Assembly (NCBI GenBank): GCA_004431415.1 | Contig: QPMI01000048.1 | Coordinates: 186,001 to 250,000, forward strand | DNA: 64,000 nucleotides | Direction of reading: 5' to 3' | Source: Cyanophora paradoxa | Taxonomy: Eukaryota > Glaucocystophyceae > Cyanophorales > Cyanophoraceae | Shown: positions 47,935 to 58,920 of the stretch, piece by piece | How positions within the stretch are numbered: position 1 is the first letter of the stretch | Layout of the letters: the number at the start of each line of letters is the position of its first letter | The notes under the pieces: model-generated | Seen by the model: only the letters and a program-made list of their open reading frames with translations | Told to the model about the DNA's origin: nothing | Databases searched by the model: none | Program-made: the position numbers and the translations under genes

Positions 47935-50900
47935 CTACGACCAATAGGGGGCGTATCCCGGCGTTCCGGCGGGAACGAGCTCCGGGGCCGCCCCAACGAT
48001 CACGTCGAACTTCTCCTTCTCGATTGACTCGTACAGCCAGGCGCCAACCTGTTCGAAATTGAGCGAATCATTAGATTCGCTCGTAATTAATATATAGAAT
48101 GGCCTGGCCATGAGAGATGCGAAATTTAAATACACAAAAACGAAGGCCGACGCACGAGGGCCGAGTACTCGGGCAGGGTGCGGGCGAGGAAGCCGAAGAA
48201 GCCGACCGCATCGGGGACGGGCAGGGCGCTCCCGATGAGCGCGACGATGGTGCGCCACTCCGGCAGAGGCGTGACCCCCCAGGCTCGCTTCAGCAGGTCG
48301 GCCGCCAGTGCGTTGTTCCCGACCTGGAGGAGTGCAGTGAGCAGGGAATTTATATTTATATATACAATTACTCCCAAGCTTACAGTATTCGCGAGGCCAG
48401 CAGCTGCGCTGTTTCTGTGCTGATTCAAGACTTCCGATAGTCTTTGGAGCGAAATGGCCGCATTCTGATGGATATATTAGTACCAGCATAATTCTGATGG
48501 CGAGAAGGGCAAACCTTTGTCAGTTCCCGGCGCGTGTCGCTGCCTCCTCCGCACGCAATGGCGGAGTTCACTGCGCTCAGAGCCCTTTGCACGCGTGCGC
48601 GAAAACGACAATCAGCAGTGCGAACAACAAAGTAAAATATTACGTAAGAATCCACTCACGAGGAAGCCATCTCGAGGTCGACTCTGCGCTCAGTTGCGAG
48701 ATCCGCAGCTGCGCGTGGGTACAAGGATGCAGCCACTGGTCCGTAAACCTGCCGCGGCATAAAAGTTTCAGCCAGATAATGGACGTCCAGCTGCAGTTTC
48801 GATGGGCCTCATTGTATGTGATTATGAGCACCATCTCATTGAGAGATTATGACTCAGTGAGCACCATCTCGTTGAGCGATATCGATGACATTATAAATTC
48901 AAATTCATGATCACTGTCAAGCAACGTAGACTTAGACTCACCAGATCTTCCTGCTTCAGATTCTCGCGGAGGAGGGTGCAGAGATCTTCCAGATTCGCCC
49001 GAGCGTCGTTCAACTGCAGGCCGGGGTTCTCATGGCTTCTGCAAATCCAAACGCGAGCAAGAATCAAAAATGAAGCTCTTGAAACGTGCTTCAATAATAA
49101 TCACGCACAGTTTCTGAGACACATGGGCCGCGACAAGAGAGGCTGCGTGAAGCTCGGCCGACGGCAGCGTCGCCACGGGTTGGGTGATCGCTGGCGCGAG
49201 ATCGAAGAAAATCTGCATTAAAATGTATATTCATATCTTATTTCAGCTTTGGAATTGCAAGGTTTCTAGTAATTTTGAGTTCGAACCCTTTCATTCTTGA
49301 AGAAGTAGTATGCGGAGAAAGCGAAGACAAGGAAGGTTGCGACGGAGGCGATAATGAGAGTCGCCGCGGCCATGGCCTTCGTGAGATTCGTGTTGACCCA
49401 TCCGTGGTAGCTCTGGTGCGGGAAATGCAATATATACGTCGGCACTCAAATTCCAATAGCGGTTATAATAAAAGCTTCGTGCACGCACGATGGTAGTAAT
49501 AGACACGCAGTTCAAAGGGAAGATGTAGATGTAGTAAAGGCGGTTGAAGGGCCGCTTCCAGATTGGGTTCCTTTCGGCACATTAATATCAGGAAGGGCTA
49601 ATTATAACGAATTCGAAGGCGAGCAACTCACCGAAGCTCAAGCAAGATGCAGAAGAAGAAGAAAGTCATGGCAACCCAGTAGAAGACTTGGCCGCCAGCG
49701 TTCCTGTAAGTGATACATCCGACGTTAACATTCATAAAACCAACATTAATCAGCGAAGACATTGCGCAGCTCACCAGTTGAAGAGACCTACAATTCCCGA
49801 CTGCCATGGGTTTTTATACACCGGAGAGGTCAGCGAAGCCAACGTTGAGTGGAACTCCGCTGTGCCTGGAAGGCCGGGCGCCGTCAAAACGTTCCAGGCG
49901 ACGCATAAAACGGCCGGATTCTGAAATCAACCCCGATCGAAAAGACATCATCAGTATCCTTCAGACGTAATCGAGAGCTGCAGCCTACAAATGACGCACA
50001 GCAATGAAAACGTAGGCAGAAGGCAGAGGCCCGAGCGGGTTGTTCCCAAAGAAGTGCTTGTAAGCAAGCAGCGTCATTCTGTACGGGAACAAATAAGAAA
50101 AGTGCTATCATACGCTTTGCATATATAATATTAATCGTTTGCGTATAATTACGTACATGATAGTCCAGTTGAAGAGGCCTGCGTGAGAGCATAATATCAG
50201 CAACACCGAAGCAAAGAACAGACAAACTCTAAGAGAAAAAGACAGCAGACCGAAGGAGAAGAAAAGCCATGCCGCGAGGTTGTACTCGGGCCCCGCTATT
50301 CCGAACGCGGCGGCCCCGAGCGTGTCAGCCGCAAAGGGCAGAAGCCAGGTTACGTTGAGCGAGCCGATGCCCTGCGCATGCGACGAGTTTGATCGATCGC
50401 GAACTACCGGAAGCGTACATTTAAAATGTGTACAGCGCACATGAGGGCGGGTGAACCAGCGGTAGTAGGTCAACAGGGTTGCGATGATCTGCATCGGTCC
50501 CGCGATCCACTGCTCCCGACAAGGAATGTTATCATTCTACAACGAAGAGTATGAATGCATGCGCACGAAGATGGCCTTGGTGGCATCGTCAGAAGCCTTC
50601 GTGCCCGTGAGGGACTTGGGGAAAGAGGCCATGACTCCAAGCGCGTTCGGATAGGGAAGGCTGTCCGGAGATGAAAAGAAGCGTGCAGCTGCGCATATGC
50701 GCGCGCAAGCGTGAGTTCTCGCATTCTCACGCGATTCCTTAAAATAGGTTACCGATGACATAGCAGTACATCGTCGCAGGGAACAGCACGAAGCTGCGGA
50801 TCACGCGAATCAATCGTGATGTCACAATATTAATATTGATTTACGACGGCGAGAATCGAAACTAAAGCAGACCAGTGACCGACAAATGGGATTCCGAACT

Positions 50901-52030
50901 CGAACCACAGTTGCTTGGGCCCGTACACAACCGCCTGTCGCACTTTTGGTGAGCGATCGCTTTAATTCGCACTAATTATATATTATAACTTAGTAATTTA
51001 ATTTGAGCGTTGTTTCTGTTAGCGTTGCGCATGCGCATGCGGACCTTTGCGATGTGGAGAGCGAGGACAACCAGGAACACGACCATGGAGACGAACATGA
51101 TCGTCTGCCACACCCAAGTGCCTGCCGTTCTCGTACGCGTCAATACTCATGTTTAATTTATAATTACTTCAACCATCCAAATTTGAATACAAAGCGCGCA
51201 CTCCATTCTCCGGGAGCAGCACCGGCGTTCAGGGCCGCGTTCGTGACCACCCCCGGCAGAGATCCAGGCTGCGTGAAAGGGAGAATCACCGCCCCGAAAG
51301 GAGATAAGTTTATAATTGATCATAAATCGCCATGGCCAGGCATGTACCTTTGTCGTGTCGGGGTTCAAAGGCGTGAGCGTTGAGTCGGGGTCGCAGAACA
51401 AGAAGACGCGGGCCATTAGCCTGCCGCAAAGTTAATTTATAATCTGGTGAACAAGGCATCCATATATATTTGCACGGCTTAGGCGTGCGCACCACGTGAG
51501 TCCGCAAGCGGCGAGTCCGATGACATCGATCCAGTGAGTGAAGTTGACGTACTGATCACGATCGATCGATCGATCAGGGAAACAATTGCCAAGGAGTCCA
51601 TCGTGGCACCAGCGAACCTTCACGGCGTTTCCGATGATTCCGAGATTTCCGGCGGGCGGAGGCGCCTGGAGGTACACGGGCTGCACCAGCGGTCGCCCGC
51701 GCACGGCGAACGCCGGACGGTCGCGCGCTTGGACGCGGGCCTTGTGCTCTCCGTCCGCAAGAATCGAGCCATCTCCCTCCTTCATAACGACGACGTCCAC
51801 GTGCCTGCAGGTGCCAGCGGATTTCAGTTCACGGATAAGCGCGCGCGATCGGGATATTTAATCATGCGCGCGGCCGCGGGCTAGGCATTGCAAGTGTACG
51901 TGTGCCGCGTTCGAGGGCCGATCCGCCGCGGCCCTTATAAAAATATCAATTTGAGATTGTTGGCGCATGCGCACCGGTCCTCGCTTGGATCGGCGGGTCG
52001 TCCGAGTGCCGGAATTATGCGCGCCATCAT
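47935..52030 (-). CDS. SLAC1/TehA (TDT) family anion channel or transporter with long C-terminal extension
   Basis: Predicted polytopic anion or organic-acid channel. ATG 52030 (MMARIIPALGRPADPSED) joins DVVVMKEGDGSILADGEHK. Hydrophobic exons in order: NFTHWIDVIGLAACGLTWC (51540), TWVWQTIMFVSMVVFLVVLA (51115), QLWFEFGIPFVGHW, FVLFPATMYCYVIG (50795), QWIAGPMQIIATLLTYYRWF (50515), SLNVTWLLPFAADTLGAAAF (50358) with NLAAWLFFSFGLLSFSLR, GPSAYVFIAV then PAVLCVAWNVLTAPGLPG (49920), GQVFYWVAMTFFFFCILLEL (49710), WKRPFNRLYYIYIFPLNCVS (49560) and AMAAATLIIASVATFLVFAF (49380). The TWLLPF...GxA block, the FVFIAxPxAV helix and the RPFxxxYYxxxFPL helix follow the TDT fold order. After the last TM come about 200 soluble residues (AADLLKRAWGVTPLPEWRTI, FFGFLARTLPEYSALV, YESIEKEKFDVIVGAAPELV), ending GYAPYWS-stop. 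This extension is not recognised. About 14 AT-rich introns. Confidence 0.7.
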
Positions 52031-52850
52031 CTTCAGAGCTGCGATTGCCGAGGCGTCCGTTCGCGACGTGTCAGCTTAAATTTGATTTTCGCGGCCACAT
52101 TTGACGGCGTTCATAATGCTCGCGCGTCTTTAAGACTCTGGGGTCCGGCGCCGACTCGGCGATCATCAGATATCGATCGGATCGCCGAGTCGCGAAAACG
52201 TTAAAAAGTAGTAGTGCGCGCGCGCGCTTTAACAGTAATTGTGTGCGCGCGCGCATTCGCGCTCAACTTCAGGACTCGCACCTTAAAGACAGGCCTAGAT
52301 GCCGCAGTGCAGCTGCAGCAGCTAGCTCAGAGTGCTGCTAGTCGATATCTCAGCAGCAGCAGCAGCTGAGATTTGTCAAAGCCGACTGGTGCGATGGAGC
52401 GCCAGCTCCCACCTGGATCTGCTAACTGCAGGCCTTTTAGATTTGCTGCAGGCGACGCGCGCGCGTCCGCCGTCCGCGCGCAGTGATCGCAGGATCAAAT
52501 CCCCACTCGCCGGAAGTCCGACTAAGTTCACTGATGAGTCACGTTCAACGGTTGACTCAGGGTTGACTCACGAGTCACGAAACGTCGACGTCTAGGCAAC
52601 TTAAGGCAAGAAGGACAAGTTGCCTCTACCGCCGAGACTACCGCAGTCTACCGGTATATTACTGAAGTTAGCCGCTGAGCGAATGCTCCGCGCTTCTTAA
52701 AAAAAAATCAAAACTGCAGGGGCGCCTCGACGGCGCCGGCGAGGCCGGGCGAGCTCGATCCGATGATCGCGAGTCGCGATCGTCAGCGAGTCGTCAGCGA
52801 GTCGACGGCAAGTGGACGCATGCGCACGAAGCGTAAGAAAAAATAATCAA
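52031..52850. other. Intergenic region upstream of the tandem duplication
   Basis: Contains alternating gcgcgcgc runs (52218-52256), a cag/cagcagcag stretch (52345-52370) and repeated gagtcacg/gttgactca words (52530-52570). No gene recognised. Confidence 0.5.
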
Positions 52851-53744
52851 GCTGTGACGCACGAAGCCAGCGTCGACGTCACGAAGCCGGCAATTGCAGG
52901 AAATTACGAGCTAGCTCTAGCACTAGCTATAGCTATAGCACTCGTACCCATGCGGCTCTGGCCACCGGCGCGGGCCGGGCGGGCGCGCGGGGCCCGGGGC
53001 GGGGCCGGGGAACGTCCATTAATATTTGAATTCGGCATGCGCAGCTGGCGGTCGCGCCCTCATGATCATGATCATGATCATCGACGCCGCCGTCGCCAAC
53101 GTCTCCGTCCGCCGACGCCCCCGGGCGCGGCCTTCGGCCTCGTTCCTCCTAGGCCGCGCCTGCAGCCCCGGGCCCGCCCCGCCGGGCGCCCGGGCCCCCC
53201 TCCCTTCTCAACGCTTGCCGTAGCGCAGCCGTACGTATACGAGAGCCTGCCGGCGCCCCTCCCGTAGGCCTAGCTAGGCGCCGGCGTCTGCGCATGCGCA
53301 TATATACAGTGCACGTGCCGCAGTGCACGTACGCGTGCCCTGGGTGCACACAGAAGCTGTCCCGGGTGTCGGTGCAATCGGTAAGCTTTAAGGCACGAGC
53401 AACGGACGTAGCTCCTTGAAGCAACGCAGCATTAATATTATACACAGCTAGTACTATAGCTACGGGGTTGGATTTGTAATTGTACAAGGTCTTCGACTCT
53501 CCCCCGCCCCCTGCTCGTCTCAGGATGTGCAAGGTGGGGTCTAAATAAACAAACAAAGACCGCCTGGAAAGGTGGGGTCTAAATAGACAAACCTAGTGAG
53601 CGCTAGCTACGTAGCTAGCGCTCACTAGGCGTATTCATAGTTAGCGGCCGGCCGATCTCAATAGCTTGCAGCAGCGAAATTGAAAAGGAACAAAAAGCCC
53701 TGCGCACCGCTGCCCGCCCCGCGTCCCGAGTCCGCTTTCTAGAA
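52851..53744. other. Left part of duplication copy 1, no gene recognised
   Basis: Holds catgatcatgatcatgatcat (53068-53089), a 151-codon plus-strand open frame without recognisable motifs (52812-53267), and two ggtggggtctaaat repeats (53532, 53571). Next to them is a 38-nt perfect palindrome at 53592-53629. It lies downstream of the F-box gene. Confidence 0.5.
53592..53629. repeat. 38-nt perfect palindrome (copy 1)
   Basis: The arms are cctagtgagcgctagctac and its exact reverse complement with no spacer. The identical palindrome is at 57787-57824 in copy 2. It could extrude as a cruciform or act as an RNA 3' hairpin of the F-box transcript. Confidence 0.95.
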
Positions 53745-56184
53745 CTACGGGCTCGTGAGGATGCGAGCCGCCGGGAGGGCGCGCGCGACGGCCGCCCACA
53801 CGCCGAGGCGGAACGCGTGGCCGGCGGCCTCCTCCTCCACGATGTACATGTTCGTGGAATCGTACGGGCGCAAGGCGCGAAGCCGGATCTGCCATCGATG
53901 TCAATTCTAGATTTTAAGCCTGCTGCTTATAAACTAAATATAAATTCTAGATCAATTCTTAAGCCTAGGCCTGCTGCACGTGCATCCGCTGCTTAAAGCT
54001 TAGGGGCAGCCGGCGATCGAGGGCGCACCTCGAGCCCCCCCGAGCAGCTGCAGCCGGCGAAGGCGGAGAGGCCGTCCGCCCAGCCGCCCCGCGCCGCCTC
54101 CTCGCTCACGTCGACCACGAGCAGGAGCCTGCGCCGTGCCCGCGCGCCGCGAAAGTAGTTAGGAGCGATGCAGGAAATATAGCTAGGAACAATATATGAA
54201 GACAGGAAGGAGTAGTATATGTGCCCGCGCGCCGCGAAAGTAGTTAGGAGCGATGCAGGATAGCTAGGAGCAACATATGTATGATTCCAGGCTTTAGATA
54301 GCGAAGGCTTTACGTTAGATTCCGGCGAGGACGGATACATACGCACTTGCGGAGCAATATAGCTAGAATATATAGGTAGGAGATCGGACGGAGCAATACG
54401 AGGACGGATGCAGAATATATAGCTAGGAACAATATAGATTCCAATCCAGGCTTTAGGAACGATGGACGAGATACGCACTTGCGGAGCGGGGCGTCGGAGC
54501 TCGAGAGCGCGGCGGCGGCCTCCGCGGGGCGGCCGGGCCGCAGGTCGACGGGCAGCTCGAGCGAGAGCTGCCCGCGGGCCGCCCGCGCCAGCGCCGAGAG
54601 GCCAGCGAGCGCGTTCGCCTCCGGCGGCGCCGCCTCTGCCGCGTCCGCTTTACGTAATAAGCTTAAGGGTCGGGGGCGGACCGCGGCGCGGGGGGGGGGG
54701 GGGGGGGGGCGGACCGAAGATCAGGGTGAGGGCCGGGGGCGACGACGACGGCCTGGGGTAGGCCGCGAGGGCCCCCGCGAGGCCCTCGAGGGCCCCGGCG
54801 AGCGCCGCGCCGTCCCGCTCGAGCTCACGGCTGAGGCGCAGCGTACCCAGCCCCCGCAGCGCCGGGGGGAGCCGAAGGGCGTCCAAGTCCGCCCGGTCCA
54901 CCTCGGGGCCGAGCTGCGGGGCGCGGGGGCGGGGGGTACCGTTAGGGCGCGTTGTAAGTTTGGAGGGTGGGGGTACGGGCGGACCGTCAAGGACCCGCTG
55001 AGGAGCTCGAGCGCGGCGAGGCGAGGGAGGGCGCGCAGGGCGGCGGCGGAGAGCCGTCCCTCGAAGCAGAGCCTGGCCATGGGGCGGAGTCGGCCGAGAT
55101 CTTTTGCGAGGCCCGGGGTACGGCACGGACTCTTTGAGGGAGAGGGCGGCGGGTCCGGCGGCGAGGCCCTCGAGGAGCGGGCCAGCATCCGGGCAGTGAG
55201 GCCGGCCGGCCGAGCCGCCGCCGCTCCTGGCCTTCAGGTACTCCAGGGAGGCCGCGCCCGAGAGGCCGCCGGCCGCCTCGAAGCCGCCCAAGGTGATCCC
55301 CAGCTGCGCGGCCCCGCGTGAACATCTGAAGGGGGAAGGCGGGGGTGGGGGTGGGGGGGGGGTTGAGGGGGCCGGGGTACTGTGCTGGGGCGCACCCGCT
55401 TGAGGTGGGGGAGGGACCGGCCGACGGCGTCCGCGGCGGCCCGGTCGACGTACCAGCAGCGGGGGAGGGCGAAAACCTCCAGGTTCGACAGGGGGCGAAG
55501 GCGGGGCTCCAGGGGGAAGGGCACGCCCCCGGAGCCGTTCGCGAAGTGACAGAGCAGCTTAAAGCTGCGGAGCGCCGGGCAGGCGGCGGCGCCCGCGGCC
55601 GGAGGCACGAGGGCGAGGAGCAGCGCCTCCAGAGCGGCGGCGGCGTCGCCCACGAGGTAGACGCACTCGATGGCGACTTCGCCGAGGCCGCCGCTCGCCG
55701 CCGCGACGCACGCCGCGACGAGGGCGACCGCCGTCTGGAACCAGTCGGCCCAGTCTTCCGCGAGCGACGCCTTCGCGTACGCTTCGGAGCCCATCTCCAC
55801 GCGCAGCGACGCGCCAGGGGCGACGCGGACCCACCGCCGTCTGGCGCCGACGGCGGGATCTCCCTCGGGCTCCTCGACGCCAACTGCGGGATATCGATCG
55901 ACGAGGAGCTTCACGAGCCGCTCTGGGCGCATGAGGCCCTTGCCGACTACGTCGAGCCGCCGCCACTGGATCGCCTCGACGGCCTCCCGCCAGCTCCTGC
56001 AGACCGCGCGCGCCGCGGCCGCGTGCTGCAGGCCCAAGAACTGCAGGACCTCCGAGAGTACGCCGTCCGGGAGCCGATCGAATGCGAAGGGCGCTGCTTC
56101 TGGTGCATGTAAACCCGTATGCGAAGCCGCAGCGCTAGCTGCAGCTGTTTGTGCGCTGACGTTCTCGGGCGCGTCATCGCTCAT
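53745..56184 (-). CDS. F-box protein with LRR-like C-terminal part (intact copy 1)
   Basis: Likely SCF ubiquitin-ligase adaptor. ATG 56184 (MSDDAPENVSAQTAAASAAA). The F-box is FDRLPDGVLSEVLQFLGLQH then AARAVCRSWREAVEAIQWRR. A continuous exon of about 260 codons follows: RVEMGSEAYAKASLAEDWAD, VALVAACVAAASGGLGEVAI, ACPALRSFKLLCHFANGSGG and RLRPLSNLEVFALPRCWYVD. Later exons include LGITLGGFEAAGGLSGAASL, SAAALRALPRLAALELLSGS, ALRGLGTLRLSRELERDGAA, LSLELPVDLRPGRPAEAAAA and RRLLLVVDVSEEAARGGW. The last exon reads RALRPYDSTNMYIVEEEAAG and RLGVWAAVARALPAARILTS, then P-stop (53745-53747). Repeated LxxLxxL segments suggest LRRs. One intron carries a G20 tract (C20 on the coding strand), and another an internal duplication of about 85 bp (54137 and 54221). 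Divergent from the discoidin gene at 56518. Confidence 0.8.
54690..54709 (+). repeat. G20 homopolymer
   Basis: Twenty consecutive G on the plus strand, in an intron of the F-box gene. The allelic position in copy 2 has 38 G. Confidence 0.95.
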
Positions 56185-56517
56185 CGCCTCTGAGCTCGTG
56201 CCCTCGGCTGGAGAACCGAACGCAGCTGAGCTGTGCGGGGATCGCGCGCCTGGGTCGAGGCTTCCGGCAATCCGTCCTGGGCCTTATGCAGCGCTGTACC
56301 CCATAGAGAGACCACCAGTCACCCGCCGCTCGCTCGCCGGCCGCCGCTCAGGCATTCCAAGGCATCCAAGCCCGCATTCCAACTTCGGAGGCCCCGCTTT
56401 CAATCAGCCCGCTTGCCCGAGTGCTCGGCGCACAGCGCAAACCACTTCCAGCCAGGCCCCAGCTCGTCTGTTCCAGCCCGCTCTTAGCGGGCTTCTTAGC
56501 TCTGTCTTTCGCACTGC

Positions 56518-56960
56518 ATGGCGGACGAAGACGAGCCGGAAAGCTCGTGCTTGATGCCGCCGTCGACCTCCGCACCCGCGCCGCTCGTCTCCGAGAAGCC
56601 GAACTCGGAGCTCGCGGCACAGCTCGGCGTCTACACGCCGCTGCCGTCGACCTCGGCACCGTGCGCCGGGCCGGCGAGGAGCCCGCCGGGCTGCCTTCGA
56701 GCCTCACCTCGCCCGCTCGCCCGCCGCCGAGCGCAGGAACCTCGCGCTTGGCAAGCCCGTCATAGCATCCACATCTGCAGCGGGCGGAGGGCCCTGGCTC
56801 GCCGTAGGCGCGCCCGCCCGCGAAAGCTCGGCGCTTCTAGTCTGACGCGCCGCCGGCGCTCTCCGCAGACGGGCGCGGCAAAGATGGGGGCTACGCGGAC
56901 GAAAAGGGCTTTCCAACGGGGTACCACAGCAACGGCGTTGAGAACGTTCCCTGGTGGCAG
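56518..56960 (+). pseudogene. 5' fragment of the F5/8C-domain gene (duplication copy 1, exons 1-3 only)
   Basis: Exons 56518-56660, 56737-56807 and 56869-56960 join in phase. They encode MADEDEPESSCLMPPSTSAP, then NLALGKPVIASTS and DGRGKDGGYADEKGFPTGYH, SNGVENVPWWQ. The next intron starts at 56961 and runs into the duplication junction at 57046, so the rest of the discoidin domain is missing from this copy. It could still be transcribed into copy 2. The intron 56808-56868 starts with GC. Confidence 0.75.
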
Positions 56961-57045
56961 GTGCGAGGGGTCCCGCCCCCTCCCGCGCCCAGCGCCAGCC
57001 CGTCTCCGCCGCACTCGCTGACGCCCGCCGCCCCGCGGCTCGCCT

Positions 57046-57938
57046 GCTGTGACGCACGAAGCCAGCGTCGACGTCACGAAGCCGGCAATTGCAGGAAATT
57101 ACGAGCTAGCTCTAGCACTAGCTATAGCTATAGCACTCGTACCCATGCGGCTCTGGCCACCGGCGCGGGCCGGGCGGGCGCGCGGGGCCCGGGGCGGGGC
57201 CGGGGAACGTCCATTAATATTTGAATTCGGCATGCGCAGCTGGCGGTCGCGCCCTCATGATCATGATCATGATCATCGACGCCGCCGTCGCCAACGTCTC
57301 CGTCCGCCGACGCCCCCGGGCGCGGCCTTCGGCCTCGTTCCTCCTAGGCCGCGCCTGCAGCCCCGGGCCCGCCCCGCCGGGCGCCCGGGCCCCCCTCCCT
57401 TCTCAACGCTTGCCGTAGCGCAGCCGTACGTATACGAGAGCCTGCCGGCGCCCCTCCCGTAGGCCTAGCTAGGCGCCGGCGTCTGCGCATGCGCATATAT
57501 ACAGTGCACGTGCCGCAGTGCACGTACGCGTGCCCTGGGTGCACACAGAAGCTGTCCCGGGTGTCGGTGCAATCGGTAAGCTTTAAGGCACGAGCAACGG
57601 ACGTAGCTCCTTGAAGCAACGCAGCATTAATATTATACACAGCTAGTACTATAGCTACGGGGTTGGATTTGTAATTGTACAAGGTCTTCGACTCTCCCCC
57701 GCCCCCTGCTCGTCTCAGGATGTGCAAGGTGGGGTCTAAATAAACAAACAAAGACCGCCTGGAAAGGTGGGGTCTAAATAAACAAACCTAGTGAGCGCTA
57801 GCTACGTAGCTAGCGCTCACTAGGCGTATTCATAGTTAGCGGCCGGCCGATCTCAATAGCTTGCAGCAGCGAAATTGAAAAGGAACAAAAAGCCCTGCGC
57901 ACCGCTGCCCGCCCGCGTCCCGAGTCCGCTTTCTAGAA
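57046..57938. other. Left part of duplication copy 2, no gene recognised
   Basis: Same content as 52851-53744, including the 38-nt palindrome (57787-57824) and the catgatcatgatcatgatcat tract (57263-57284). Confidence 0.5.
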
Positions 57939-58881
57939 CTACGGGCTCGTGAGGATGCGAGCCGCCGGGAGGGCGCGCGCGACGGCCGCCCACACGCCGA
58001 GGCGGAACGCGTGGCCGGCGGCCTCCTCCTCCACGATGTACATGTTCGTGGAATCGTACGGGCGCAAGGCGCGAAGCCGGATCTGCCATCGATGTCAATT
58101 CTAGATTTTAAGCCTGCTGCTTATAAACTAAATATAAATTCTAGATCAATTCTTAAGCCTAGGCCTGCTGCACGTGCATCCGCTGCTTAAAGCTTAGGGG
58201 CAGCCGGCGATCGAGGGCGCACCTCGAGCCCCCCCGAGCAGCTGCAGCCGGCGAAGGCGGAGAGGCCGTCCGCCCAGCCGCCCCGCGCCGCCTCCTCGCT
58301 CACGTCGACCACGAGCAGGAGCCTGCGCCGTGCCCGCGCGCCGCGAAAGTAGTTAGGAGCGATGCAGGAAATATAGCTAGGAACAATATATGAAGACAGG
58401 AAGGAGTAGTATATGTGCCCGCGCGCCGCGAAAGTAGTTAGGAGCGATGCAGGATAGCTAGGAGCAACATATGTATGATTCCAGGCTTTAGATAGCGAAG
58501 GCTTTACGTTAGATTCCGGCGAGGACGGATACATACGCACTTGCGGAGCAATATAGCTAGAATATATAGTAGGAGATCGGACGGAGCAATACGAGGACGG
58601 ATGCAGAATATATAGCTAGGAACAATATAGATTCCAATCCAGGCTTTAGGAACGATGAACGAGATACGCACTTGCGGAGCGGGGCGTCGGAGCTCGAGAG
58701 CGCGGCGGCGGCCTCCGCGGGGCGGCCGGGCCGCAGGTCGACGGGCAGCTCGAGCGAGAGCTGCCCGCGGGCCGCCCGCGCCAGCGCCGAGAGGCCAGCG
58801 AGCGCGTTCGCCTCCGGCGGCGCCGCCTCTGCCGCGTCCGCTTTACGTAATAAGCTTAAGGGTCGGGGGCGGACCGCGGCG

Positions 58882-58920
<39 letters not shown>

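Larger units (their letters stand above)
52851..57045. repeat. Tandem duplication, copy 1 (4.2 kb)
   Basis: Head-to-tail with copy 2 at an offset of 4195 bp on the left, rising to 4211 bp on the right. The increase comes almost wholly from a longer G run in copy 2. Identity is near complete. The visible differences are homopolymer lengths, a few single-base indels and two or three substitutions (for example 53585 g to a, 54465 g to a). It contains a whole F-box gene and the first three exons of the discoidin-domain gene. Confidence 0.95.

Noticed and set aside
53068-53089. catgatcatgatcatgatcat as a possible regulatory or CRISPR-like array
   Set aside because: A simple 6-nt microsatellite; no spacers and a eukaryotic context.
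52812-53267. Plus-strand open frame of 151 codons repeated at 57049-57462
   Set aside because: Repeated only because of the tandem duplication. Composition is Pro/Arg/Ala with an HDHDHDH run from the gatcat repeat; no homology seen.
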